DNA of 64,000 bases from Gemmatimonadota bacterium (GTDB lineage Bacteria > JAAXHH01): contig VXMB01000009.1 of assembly GCA_009841265.1 (NCBI GenBank), forward strand, positions 1,223,911 through 1,287,910, read 5' to 3'. A program made the translations under genes and the position numbers. Below the pieces are notes generated by a model, which was not told the origin of the DNA, did not search any database, and saw only the letters and a list, made by a program, of their open reading frames with translations. Below are positions 43,997 to 52,453 of the stretch, piece after piece; the stretch's first letter is position 1; each line of letters starts with the position of its first letter.

Positions 43997-44868
43997 TCGC
44001 CCGCTGACCCAGCGTAGCCGGCCAGGCTGGCCAGGGTGACCGCGTAACGCCGTTTCTTGTCCCGGTAGCGATCGGCCTCCTCGAACCTTCTCCGCTTTTC
44101 CGCGCCGGCGGCGTATATGTCGATTTTCAGGTACAGGGTATCCAGGGCGGCGGTCAGGGCCTCGCCTTCCACCGCGCCGCTTTGAATCAGCTTCTCCAGC
44201 GCGCGTATGCGGAAACGGTCCATGCCCCAGTACGCGCGCGACAACTGGTCCTCGTGGCCGCCGTACTTCAGCAGCAGGGGTTCGTCCACGTAGAGCACGG
44301 GTTCCCGCGCGCAGATCCGCAGCCACAGATCGTAGTCTTCGCAGACCGGCAGCTCCGGGTCGAACATGCCGAAGCGCTCGAACAGATCACGATGTATCAG
44401 CGCGGAAGAAGGGGAGATGACGCACAGGGGCAGACAATGATGGAAGATGTGACCGCCGTGCTTGGCGTGTTTCTTCATGGGATTGACCCGCCTGCCCTTG
44501 CGGATCCAGATCTCATCGGTGTGGCAGAACCTGAACCGCGGATCCCGTTCAAGCGCGCTCCACTGTCTTTCCAACTTGCGGGGAAGCCATTCGTCGTCGG
44601 AATCGAGCAAGGCGATCCAATCGTGTTTCGCCGCGCTGATGCCGTGATTTCTGGCCGCGCTCACCCCCTGGTTTTCCTGGCGACGGAACCGCACGCCGGG
44701 AAAAGTGCGGACGAGGGCGGGGGTACCGTCCGTCGAACCGTCGTCGACCACGATGATCTCGGCTGGTGGCGCGGTCTGTTCCAGGACGGACCGGATCGCC
44801 GACGGCAGCCGGTCTTCCCGGTTGTAGGTGGGAATCACGACGGAGACGGGAAGGATTGTCGATTCCAT
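43993..44868 (-). CDS. Glycosyltransferase family 2 protein
   Basis: GT-A fold glycosyltransferase, 291 residues. Motifs VVDDGSTDGT (nucleotide binding), LLDSDDEW (the metal-binding D-x-D type) and CEDYDLWLR (acceptor side) are present; no membrane segment. It is the fourth gene of the operon, starting 22 bases after the response-regulator stop. The sugar and acceptor are not predictable. Its last codons overlap one of the two repeats at 43961-43996. Confidence 0.9.
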   Translation of the reverse strand: MESTILPVSVVIPTYNREDRLPSAIRSVLEQTAPPAEIIVVDDGSTDGTPALVRTFPGVRFRRQENQGVSAARNHGISAAKHDWIALLDSDDEWLPRKLERQWSALERDPRFRFCHTDEIWIRKGRRVNPMKKHAKHGGHIFHHCLPLCVISPSSALIHRDLFERFGMFDPELPVCEDYDLWLRICAREPVLYVDEPLLLKYGGHEDQLSRAYWGMDRFRIRALEKLIQSGAVEGEALTAALDTLYLKIDIYAAGAEKRRRFEEADRYRDKKRRYAVTLASLAGYAGSAGD

Positions 44869-44889
44869 GCGGTACCTTCCTGAAGCCCG

Positions 44890-46239
44890 TTACTGAAGAC
44901 CATATTTCTTGATCTTGTACTGGATGGTCCTGACCGTGACGCCGAGGGCCTCCGCCGCGCGCGTCCGGTTTCCGCCGGATTCCAGCAGCGCCTGTTGGAT
45001 GAGGCGTTTTTCGGCCTGTCCCCTGGAGTCCTTGAGCGACCCCTGAACGGGGCCCGCGGCCGCTTCGGTCGCGTGCGCGTGGGGAAAGCCGGGCAGATGT
45101 TCCGGCAGGATGCGTTCTCCGTCACTCAATACGACGGCGCTCTCGATGGCGTTCTCCACTTCCCGGATGTTCCCGGGCCAGTCGTACCTCGTGCAGATCT
45201 CCAGGGCTTCCTCGGAGATATATTTGTCGCCGAGGCCGTTCTCCCGCGTGTACTTCCGGATGAAGTAGTCGATGAGCGGCGGGATGTCGTTCCGGTGCTC
45301 TCGAAGGGGCGGCACCACGATGGGCAGGACGTTCAGGCGGTAGTAGAGGTCCTGCCGGTAACGCCCCTCGGCGACCGCGTCCTCCAGGTTGCGGTTGGTG
45401 GCCGCGATCACCCGGACGTCGATATGCAGCGGTTCCGTGCCGCCGAGTCGTTCGAACCGGCGTTCCTGCAGCACGCGCAGCAGCTTGACCTGGACGGCCC
45501 CGCTGACCTCGCCGATTTCGTCCAGAAAGATCGTCCCGCCGGCCGCCCGCTCGAAATACCCCTTGCGCGTCGTGCTCAGTGCGCCGGTGTACGCCCCTTT
45601 TTCGGTCCCGAAGAGTTCGCTTTCCAGCAGGCTTTCGGGAATGGAGGCGCAACTCACATCCACGAAAGGATGTTCCTTCCGGTAGCTTCTGGCGTGGATC
45701 GCCCGGGCGATCAGGCTTTTGCCCGTACCGCTTTCACCGAGCAGCAGGACCGTGGTATTGGCCCTGGCGACCTTCTCCACCCGGTCGAAGATGTCCCTGA
45801 TCTGGGCGCTCTCGCCGATGATGTCCGGGTCGGGGATGGAAGACGGTCTGGGTGATGTATTTGTGCGCCGCCGGTTCTTCTTCTCCTGCAGCGCGCCTTC
45901 TATGGTGGCGAGCAATTCCTCTAACTTTACCGGCTTGGTCAGATAGGTAAAGGCGCCGTCGCGCATGGCCTTGACGGCCGTCTCCACGGTGGCGAAGGCC
46001 GTCATCATGATGATACTCGTTTCCGGCGAAGTGCCGGTCATGCGCTTGATCAGGTTCAGGCCGTTGACCCGGGGCATTTTCATGTCCGTGAGCAAGACGT
46101 CGAATTGGCCGTTACGGGCCGTTTCATAGGCCTGTTCCCCGTCCGCCACCCCCGTGACTTCGTACCCCTCGCCCGACAGCAACTCGACCAGCCCCTCACG
46201 GGTGTTCCGGTCGTCTTCCGCGATCAGGATGCGTTCCAT
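44890..46239 (-). CDS. Sigma54-dependent response regulator (NtrC family)
   Basis: Two-component transcriptional activator, 449 residues. Residues 1-120 are a receiver domain with phospho-acceptor Asp52 (LLTDMKMPR). The AAA+ domain follows with Walker A GESGTGKS, a GAYTGA loop (the sigma54-contacting GAFTGA motif with Phe to Tyr) and Walker B FLDEIGEV. A Fis-type helix-turn-helix closes the protein (ESGGNRTRAAEALGVTVRTIQYKIKKYG). It overlaps the kinase gene by 44 bases. Expected to bind upstream repeats and activate the sigma54 promoter found before the TonB receptor (inference). Confidence 0.95.
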   Translation of the reverse strand: MERILIAEDDRNTREGLVELLSGEGYEVTGVADGEQAYETARNGQFDVLLTDMKMPRVNGLNLIKRMTGTSPETSIIMMTAFATVETAVKAMRDGAFTYLTKPVKLEELLATIEGALQEKKNRRRTNTSPRPSSIPDPDIIGESAQIRDIFDRVEKVARANTTVLLLGESGTGKSLIARAIHARSYRKEHPFVDVSCASIPESLLESELFGTEKGAYTGALSTTRKGYFERAAGGTIFLDEIGEVSGAVQVKLLRVLQERRFERLGGTEPLHIDVRVIAATNRNLEDAVAEGRYRQDLYYRLNVLPIVVPPLREHRNDIPPLIDYFIRKYTRENGLGDKYISEEALEICTRYDWPGNIREVENAIESAVVLSDGERILPEHLPGFPHAHATEAAAGPVQGSLKDSRGQAEKRLIQQALLESGGNRTRAAEALGVTVRTIQYKIKKYGLQ

Positions 46240-48097
46240 GAATGACCTCTGTTCCCTCTTTTCCGGCGGAAGGCTCGGCGACTTCCGCTTTCAGCGCCGG
46301 CAGGGTCAGCGTGAAGGCCGTCCCCTGGCCGGGTGTGCTTTCGACCGAGATCACGCCCCCGTGTTTTTCCACGATCTGCTGGGCGATGGGCAGGCCCAGG
46401 CCCGTACCGGTCGACTTGGACGTGTAGTACACCTCGAATATACGATCCAGCCGGTCGGGATCAATACCCCTTCCCGTATCTTCGAATTTAATGTGGACCT
46501 GGGGGCTTACGCCGAAGCCTTCCAGGGTCAGGTCACCGCGGTTGCGGGGCGGCGCCTGTTCCGTGGAGATCGTAAGCGTGCCCCCGGCCTCCATGGCGTC
46601 GAAAGCATTCAGCATGATATTCAGGAACACCTGCTTGATCTGGTTGACATCGACCGATACCGGCAGTTCGCCGTTCCGGTAAAGGGTGTCGATGCGGACG
46701 CCCCGTTCCTGTGCCGTGCCCTGGTGGGTGGCGACGACTTCGTCGAGCACCTCGTTGATGTCGTGAGGGTAAGGCACCAGTTCGGGCGGCCGGGCGTAGT
46801 TCAGGAAGTTCTCGACGAGACTGTCGATACGCCATATTTCCGAAATCACCTTCTCATAGTGCCCGCCCGGTTTATCCAGATCGCCGTTCTGCTTCTCCAT
46901 ATCCCGCTTGAGAATCCTGAGGTTGATGATCATGGAATTGAGCGGATTCCGGATCTCGTGGGAGAGGATGGTGGCGAACTTGCTCAGCGTCGCCAGTCTC
47001 TCGGCCTGTTTCAGGCGGCGTTCCTTCTCCAGCAACTCGCGGGCCATCTGGTTGAACTCCCGGGCCAGTGTCGTCAGTTCGCCATGGCCCGGCGTTTCTA
47101 TGGTATGGGTCAGCTTGCCCCGGGCGAACAACTGCGCGCCGCGCACCAGTTCGTAGATCGGGCGGACGATTTTTCGGACGACGAGAACACCGATCAGCGA
47201 AGCGACCGCCGCGCTGATCACCATGAGTACGCTGATGCCCACGATCATGTCCCGCGACCTGGCGAAGGCCCGGTCCGCCGGTTGTTCGATGACGACTTTC
47301 CACCCGATCGGCGTGACGGTCGCGAAGGCGGCGACCATCTCGCCTGACGCCCCGGTGTAGACCAGCGTGCCGCTCTGCTGTTCACCCAGCGCCGTGCCGA
47401 CGGGAGAGCCGGACAAATCGTCCTGGCGGTACACCCTTTCCCGTTCCGGATGGGCAATCAGGCGGCCGTTCCCGGTCGCGACGTAGGCGTTGCCGAATCC
47501 TTCTCGTTGTCCCTCCCCCAGTTGAATGTTGTCCACCAGGTCCCACATATCCTTAAGGCTCACCCGCGCCGCGAGATAACCCGTGTGCTCGTCGAGACGC
47601 CTCACTGCCACGGTGATCGTCACCGCGGGCAGGCCGTCGTCCGCAATGAACACCGGGGAGATCGTGGTGCCGTCCGCCGGAGGAAGCGCCAGGTCCGGCC
47701 GTGCCCGCAACGGCCCTTCGAGCCGCGTGGTCAGCCTTTCGCTTCCCGCAATGTCAAGCACGGACAGTTCGCTGAGGAAGTCCTGACGGATGACCAGGTT
47801 GTCGATCAACTGCTGGTACATCGCGTCCGTCGCGTCGATCATGTCCATGTTGTCCGCGGCGAGGTCGATCACGCGTTGCGCCTGTTCGATATACAAGCGG
47901 ATCTCGTTACTCGCCCGTCGCGCGACCTCGAGGTTGCCGTCCGCTACCGTGTCCTCAATCGAACGGCGGGCCGTCGCGAGCAGAAGCAGTCCGACGATCA
48001 GCACCGGAATGGTGGCCAGCGCGATATGGGACACGAGCAGCCGTGGCCACAATCCTTCTCGTAAGTTTATGGGAAACATGGATTTGCGCGCCGTCAA
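46196..48097 (-). CDS. Cache-domain sensor histidine kinase
   Basis: Membrane histidine kinase, 633 residues. Membrane helices are about residues 18-41 and 284-305, enclosing a periplasmic Cache sensor domain of about 240 residues. HAMP (about 305-358), HisKA with phospho-accepting His380 (SHEIRNPL), and the ATPase boxes NIMLNAFDAM and DTGRGID then GTGLGLPI follow. It overlaps the binding-protein gene by 4 bases upstream (ATGA) and the regulator downstream by 44 bases, so all three are translated as one unit. Coupling to the binding protein suggests ligand detection through that protein. Confidence 0.95.
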   Translation of the reverse strand: MTARKSMFPINLREGLWPRLLVSHIALATIPVLIVGLLLLATARRSIEDTVADGNLEVARRASNEIRLYIEQAQRVIDLAADNMDMIDATDAMYQQLIDNLVIRQDFLSELSVLDIAGSERLTTRLEGPLRARPDLALPPADGTTISPVFIADDGLPAVTITVAVRRLDEHTGYLAARVSLKDMWDLVDNIQLGEGQREGFGNAYVATGNGRLIAHPERERVYRQDDLSGSPVGTALGEQQSGTLVYTGASGEMVAAFATVTPIGWKVVIEQPADRAFARSRDMIVGISVLMVISAAVASLIGVLVVRKIVRPIYELVRGAQLFARGKLTHTIETPGHGELTTLAREFNQMARELLEKERRLKQAERLATLSKFATILSHEIRNPLNSMIINLRILKRDMEKQNGDLDKPGGHYEKVISEIWRIDSLVENFLNYARPPELVPYPHDINEVLDEVVATHQGTAQERGVRIDTLYRNGELPVSVDVNQIKQVFLNIMLNAFDAMEAGGTLTISTEQAPPRNRGDLTLEGFGVSPQVHIKFEDTGRGIDPDRLDRIFEVYYTSKSTGTGLGLPIAQQIVEKHGGVISVESTPGQGTAFTLTLPALKAEVAEPSAGKEGTEVIHGTHPDRGRRPEHP

Positions 48098-49767
48098 GGG
48101 GCGTGTTCGGTCCGGAACCAGGCCGCGGGCGACCTGAGCGCTTCACCTGGGCGGCCCAGGTTATTCAAGGTGGGATCGTACGCGATGTACCGGGTATCCA
48201 CGAAGTAGAGGAACATGCAGGGCTGGTCCCGGACCAAAAGCATTTCGAGCTGCTGGTAGACGGGTCCGGCCCGGTACTGGTCGGGCAGCCCGAAGAGGAA
48301 GTTTATGTTGCGGTCGACCTGGCGGTTCCGGTATCCGAGCATGTTCCCCAGGCCGATGCTTTCCGAGTGAAAGACGGCGTAGAGATCGTCTGCCGTGGGT
48401 TCGAAATCCTGCACGAACAGCGCCGCGTCGTAGCTGCCGATACCGAGCCGTTGGACCAGTTCCTTCTGGGTAACGGGCACGGGAACGACCTGGATGCCGA
48501 TATGGTTCAGGTTCAGCTTGACGACCCGCACCGTCTTCTCGGCCGAGGTCTGTCCCCTGGGAAACAGCAGCTCGAACCGGAGGGGCCGTCCCTCCCGGTC
48601 GAGGAACCCGTCGCCGTCGCCGTCCTCCCAGCCCTGCAGACGCAGCAACTCAAGGGCCTCGCGCGGACGGTAATCGAATCCCATGTCGCCGCCCTTGAAC
48701 TCGAAATCCGGGTGCAGGGGACCCTGGGCCAACACCCCGGCGCCGCGCACGAGCACCTCTTCCAGTATGCGCTGGCGGTCCGTGGCAAAGGTCAGCGCGC
48801 GCCGAATGGTCGAATCTGCAAGCAGCGGATGCCGGTGATTGTAGAACACCGCCGAGAAGGCGCGGCTTCCGGGTACGATCGCCTGGATCTTCGCATCGGA
48901 CCGCGCCCGCTTCAGGTCCTTCAGCGTGCCGTCGCGTTCCACTTCGATGAGATCCACTTCCCGCATGATGAATGCCGCTTGCAGGGATTCGGACGTGGGG
49001 TAGAACCGGTAGACCACCCGGTCCAGGCTCGCACGGCCCTGGTGCCAGGTTTCATTGGCCTCGAGCGTCACCGTATCGTGGACGGGCCATGACGCGACCC
49101 GGTACGGACCCAGTCCGATTGGCCGGGTCGTCTCCAGGTGCGCGCCGGCATCGGCGAAGAGGCCGGGGCCCATCTGGTGCCGGGGCAGTATGGGCAGGGT
49201 CGCGAGCCGGTCGGGAAAGGCATCGATCGGCGATTTCATGGTGATCCGGACGGTCTGTGGATCGATGGCGGAAATCTGCCCGATATTCTGGAAATAGCGG
49301 TGGAAGACGGGATCGTACACCCGGGCGGCCTTGTACCGCGTGTACGTAAAGAGCACGTCGGCGGCCGTCATCGGCTCACCGTCGTGGAATTCAATGCCCT
49401 GTTTCAGCCGGAACACCCAGTCGTGGCCGCCCGAAAGCTTGATGGGCAGATAGGCCAATCCGTCCGACGTCGTGCCCGATTCATCCACGCGAAGCAGGCC
49501 TTCGCCATAGATCAGCGCGGCAATCTCCCGTTCCACGCCGAGACTGTTGAACAGGGGGTGGAAGGTGAGATCTCCGACGGCCACCTTGCCGATGGTGACC
49601 ACACCGCCTTCCAAAGCCGGACTGTCCTGGGGATTAAGACGCCCCTGTGGCTCCGGACGCACCTGGGACTGGCCGAGGACCGCGTCGGGCAGACAAAGCA
49701 GGGACACGCCCAGGATCGACGTGCAGACAAGCAGGTTTCTGACTGTGAGATGCCGTGCTTTCAGCAT
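48094..49767 (-). CDS. Solute-binding protein of the oligopeptide type, coupled to a two-component system
   Basis: SBP_bac_5 family protein, 557 residues. The signal peptide is MLKARHLTVRNLLVCTSILGVSLLCLP ending in AVLG, probably cut by signal peptidase I; no lipobox. Family segments are GIEFHDGEPMTAADVLFTYTRY, IGLGPYRVASW and IRRALTFATDRQRIL. It is more distantly related to the two other SBPs here than they are to each other. It is the first gene of the operon and its stop overlaps the kinase start; no permease genes are nearby. It could be a periplasmic co-sensor for the kinase. Confidence 0.88.
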   Translation of the reverse strand: MLKARHLTVRNLLVCTSILGVSLLCLPDAVLGQSQVRPEPQGRLNPQDSPALEGGVVTIGKVAVGDLTFHPLFNSLGVEREIAALIYGEGLLRVDESGTTSDGLAYLPIKLSGGHDWVFRLKQGIEFHDGEPMTAADVLFTYTRYKAARVYDPVFHRYFQNIGQISAIDPQTVRITMKSPIDAFPDRLATLPILPRHQMGPGLFADAGAHLETTRPIGLGPYRVASWPVHDTVTLEANETWHQGRASLDRVVYRFYPTSESLQAAFIMREVDLIEVERDGTLKDLKRARSDAKIQAIVPGSRAFSAVFYNHRHPLLADSTIRRALTFATDRQRILEEVLVRGAGVLAQGPLHPDFEFKGGDMGFDYRPREALELLRLQGWEDGDGDGFLDREGRPLRFELLFPRGQTSAEKTVRVVKLNLNHIGIQVVPVPVTQKELVQRLGIGSYDAALFVQDFEPTADDLYAVFHSESIGLGNMLGYRNRQVDRNINFLFGLPDQYRAGPVYQQLEMLLVRDQPCMFLYFVDTRYIAYDPTLNNLGRPGEALRSPAAWFRTEHAP

Positions 49768-49822
49768 GAAAACACCGCCCAGTAATACCTGATCTGGAGG
49801 AGGGGATCGTGTGAGTTTCAAC

Positions 49823-49851
49823 ATTTTACTATCGATTGGACCGCCTGTCAA
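49823..49851 (-). promoter_or_regulatory. Near-consensus sigma70 promoter of the SBP-kinase-regulator-GT2 operon
   Basis: Minus strand TTGACA, 17-base spacer, TAAAAT. Start near 49817 and a leader of about 50 bases to the ATG at 49767. Confidence 0.75.
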
Positions 49852-49938
49852 GCAGATAACGGCCCCGGCGCACGGGTCAACGCGGGATGCCGGCTGTCGC
49901 GGCCTACCTGTCAAGTCGGGTCAACAGCCAACTTCCGA

Positions 49939-49967
49939 TTGACACGCGGCGGCCGGCCGGGTAGATT
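49939..49967 (+). promoter_or_regulatory. Sigma70-type promoter of the lipoprotein/tRNA unit
   Basis: TTGACA, 17-base spacer, TAGATT. It lies about 50 bases upstream of the lipoprotein ATG at 50020 and may also drive the tRNA behind it. Confidence 0.65.
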
Positions 49968-50019
49968 GAGCCGGGCCGCGGGTACCGCGGCATACGGGGC
50001 AACGGTTTCGGGTATTGCT

Positions 50020-50418
50020 ATGGATGGATACAACGGCTCAGGGTCAACGCGAAAGCGAGCCGGTTGCGTCGCTGCCCTGTTTTTCGCGGCATTCGTGCAT
50101 GCGGCCTGCGGGGGCGAAGACACCTTCGTGCTGACCGTATACAACACGCTGGAGAGTACCGAAGCCATTCAGGTCGACCTGGCGGGGGACGCGAGGGAAC
50201 TGCCGGTAGGCGCGTACACGGAGTTCCGGTCCGTCAAGCCGGGGACGCACATCCTGTCGGTGGAATCCCCTACCTGTTCGGGAGTCGACCGCAACTCGGT
50301 GGAAGTCGCCGCCGATACCATTCTCAGGTACCGGGCTGAAAGAAACGCGCAGACGGGGGCGTGCGAAATCGCGTGGCGGGTAGAAGTCTTCCGGTCCGAA
50401 ACGCCGACCGGTCCGTGA
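50020..50418 (+). CDS. Small putative lipoprotein
   Basis: A 132-residue exported protein. After a basic N-terminus (STRKRAG) and a hydrophobic run comes HAACGG, a plausible lipobox with the Cys lipidated. The mature part (about 95 residues) is predicted beta-rich, with two Cys in ESPTCSGV and TGACEI that could form a disulfide. No family recognised. The ATG at 50020 lies behind a strong promoter; the longer frame runs into it. Four bases after its stop a tRNA gene begins. Confidence 0.65.
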   Translation: MDGYNGSGSTRKRAGCVAALFFAAFVHAACGGEDTFVLTVYNTLESTEAIQVDLAGDARELPVGAYTEFRSVKPGTHILSVESPTCSGVDRNSVEVAADTILRYRAERNAQTGACEIAWRVEVFRSETPTGP

Positions 50419-50422
50419 GTAT

Positions 50423-50494
50423 TCCGGGGTCGTTCAATTGGCAGGACACCAGATTTTGGTTCTGGCTATCCAGGTTCGAGTCCTGGCCCCGGAG
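50423..50494 (+). tRNA. trnQ: tRNA-Gln (anticodon TTG)
   Basis: Cloverleaf folded by eye. Acceptor TCCGGGG (50423-50429) pairs with CCCCGGA (50487-50493). The D arm is GTTC/GGAC. The anticodon stem is CCAGA (50449-50453)/TCTGG (50461-50465) with loop TTTTGGT and anticodon TTG at 50456-50458. The T arm is CCAGG/CCTGG with loop TTCGAGT (50470-50486). The discriminator is G (50494). No CCA is encoded. Confidence 0.93.
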
Positions 50495-50984
50495 TTTGCT
50501 GCTTTGAATTTGCTTCTGCTGATTTCAGTACTTCATCTTCGGTTTGCCACAACAACTCCAACGAATTCACCACGGACTCCAGACTCTCCGCGTCCCACCT
50601 CTCCGCGATCTGCATCGCTCGCTGTCGCGCGTGATGCAGGAACATTTCCGAAGCTTCCCTGCCGAGATCAGTCAGTTCACAAATAATCAGCCTGCGGTCG
50701 GTCGGACTCGTGCCTCGCTTAACGTACTCCTTTTGAACCAGGTTCTTCACTATGATCGTCGTGTGGGCGATCGAAGTGCCCAGTTCGCCCGCGATAGAAC
50801 TCATCTTCAACGGGCCGAAGTATCCCAGCAGGAACAGGGTGTTCATCTGGTGCGTATTCACGTGCAGGCGTCGGAGTTCTGTGATACGACCGCTGAACAT
50901 CAAGCGATTCAGATGTTCAACCGAATTTACGAACCTTTCGATCAGTTCGCCTTCCGGGCCTGTTGTCGGTTTTCTCTGCATCAT
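50466..50984 (-). CDS. MarR family transcriptional regulator
   Basis: Winged-helix regulator, 172 residues. The DNA-binding core is visible: MSSIAGELGTSIAHTTIIVKNLVQKEYVKRGTSPTDRR, with the wing Asp-Arg-Arg. The last eight or nine residues (PGPGLEPG) are encoded by the antisense of the tRNA 3' half, so the C-terminus may be dispensable. The gene has an upstream promoter at 51040-51067 and no obvious neighbouring target in the same direction, apart from itself. Ligand unknown. Confidence 0.85.
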   Translation of the reverse strand: MMQRKPTTGPEGELIERFVNSVEHLNRLMFSGRITELRRLHVNTHQMNTLFLLGYFGPLKMSSIAGELGTSIAHTTIIVKNLVQKEYVKRGTSPTDRRLIICELTDLGREASEMFLHHARQRAMQIAERWDAESLESVVNSLELLWQTEDEVLKSAEANSKQQTPGPGLEPG

Positions 50985-51039
50985 CGCCTTATTGGAAACG
51001 TGGGTTCACCCATCGCATTAAGAAAACGACTATTCTATT

Positions 51040-51067
51040 AATATAAACATTTCTGCTAAAGTAACAA
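51040..51067 (-). promoter_or_regulatory. Possible promoter of the MarR gene
   Basis: Minus strand TTGTTA, 16-base spacer, TATATT, in an AT-rich stretch containing the palindrome TATTAATA, a possible autoregulatory site. Confidence 0.45.
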
Positions 51068-51204
51068 CCGATTCGAATCCAACCCGCGGTCGCGATCGAA
51101 TTACCGATGCAGGAAGATGGATCGAACGTCAGGACGGAATCTGAGGAACGGTAACGGATGGTCGCGGGTTTCCCGTCCCTGCGAACCCGGAACCCTTGAT
51201 CCGC

Positions 51205-52386
51205 CTAGATCTGTCCCAGGGCCTGGTCCAGGTCTGCGATCAGATCGTCGGCGTTTTCGATCCCCACGGAAAACCGGACGAGTTCGTCCTTGATGCCGAT
51301 CTCGAGGCGCTCGGACCGGTCCATTTCATAGAAGGACATGATGGCGGGCTGCTCGATCAGGCTCTCCACACCGCCCAGGCTCGGCGCGATGTAGGGGATG
51401 CGCACCGCGTCGATGAAGCGGATAGTCGTATCCATGTCGCCGTCGACCTCGAAGCTCACCACGCCGCCGAAACCGCTCATCTGCCTGCGCGCGATTTCAT
51501 GGCCCGCGTGGCTTTCCAGTCCGGGATAGTACGTCTTCCGGATGCGCGGATGGCCTTCCAGGAAACGGGCGACGGCCAGGCCGTTCGCGTTGTGCTGTTC
51601 CATGCGCAGGGCGAAGGTCTTCAGGCCGCGGATCAGCAGGTACGCGCCGTGCGGATCGACGATGCCCCCCGTGACGTCGCGGAATTCGCGGACGGCGGCA
51701 ATAAGCGGCGCGCTGCCCACGACGGCGCCGGACAGCAGGTCGTTGTGGCCGCCCAGGTACTTCGTGGCGCTGTGGAGAACCAGGTCGATCCCGAATTCCA
51801 GCGGCTTCTGGTTGTAGGGCGTGGCGAACGTGCCGTCGATCAGCACCTTTACCCGGTGCCGGTCGGCGATCTCCACGACTTTCTCCAGGTCGATCACGTT
51901 CAGGTACGGATTCGTGGGAGATTCGGATACGATGAGCCGGGTCTTCGAGGTGATCGACGAGGCCAGTTCATCGTAATCGCCCGTCTTGACGAAGGTCACG
52001 TCGATGTTGTACCGCGGGAGGATCTGCCGGCAGAACTGGCGGCTGCGCCGGTAGCACTCGTCCATGACGATCACGTGGGCGCCCGAGGATAGCATGGCGA
52101 GCAGCACAGAAGTGAAAGCGCTCATCCCCGAAGAGAACAGAGCGGCGTCCTCACCGCCTTCCAGCTCGGCGATCTTGCGCTCCGCCACCGACTTGGTGGG
52201 GTTGCCGTAGCGTCCGTATTCCTCCCGGTCGACCTCACCCGTCGTGTATTCGATCAACTCCCGGGTATTCTGGAAGACGTAGGTGGAAGTCTGGACGATG
52301 GGATTGGTCACCGACGAAAACGGCTTGTCGCGGTGTTCCCCGCCATGCACGGAACGGGTGGACAGTCCCTTCTTGTTACGCGGCAT
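51205..52386 (-). CDS. Cystathionine gamma-synthase/lyase family PLP enzyme
   Basis: Trans-sulfuration PLP enzyme, 393 residues. The PLP lysine is in SATKYLGGHND; ESPTNPYLNVIDL and GRYGNPT are family signatures. The sequence could be a cystathionine gamma-synthase, gamma-lyase or O-acetylhomoserine sulfhydrylase; sequence alone does not decide. It would connect homocysteine (released by SahH) with cysteine or methionine metabolism. It stands between MarR and the mutase gene. Confidence 0.9.
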   Translation of the reverse strand: MPRNKKGLSTRSVHGGEHRDKPFSSVTNPIVQTSTYVFQNTRELIEYTTGEVDREEYGRYGNPTKSVAERKIAELEGGEDAALFSSGMSAFTSVLLAMLSSGAHVIVMDECYRRSRQFCRQILPRYNIDVTFVKTGDYDELASSITSKTRLIVSESPTNPYLNVIDLEKVVEIADRHRVKVLIDGTFATPYNQKPLEFGIDLVLHSATKYLGGHNDLLSGAVVGSAPLIAAVREFRDVTGGIVDPHGAYLLIRGLKTFALRMEQHNANGLAVARFLEGHPRIRKTYYPGLESHAGHEIARRQMSGFGGVVSFEVDGDMDTTIRFIDAVRIPYIAPSLGGVESLIEQPAIMSFYEMDRSERLEIGIKDELVRFSVGIENADDLIADLDQALGQI

Positions 52387-52453
52387 GTGATCCGGTTTCC
52401 CTTAAGGTTTCCTATTACTATGGCATCCTAATGGCAATTGCGGTCGACGCGCG

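Noticed and set aside
46196..46239. Frameshift between the kinase and response-regulator genes
   Set aside because: The 44-base overlap leaves a complete regulator N-terminus and complete kinase ATPase domain; it is a normal overlap.
50423..50494. Integration site at the tRNA gene
   Set aside because: No integrase, no duplicated tRNA end and no phage genes seen in the window.
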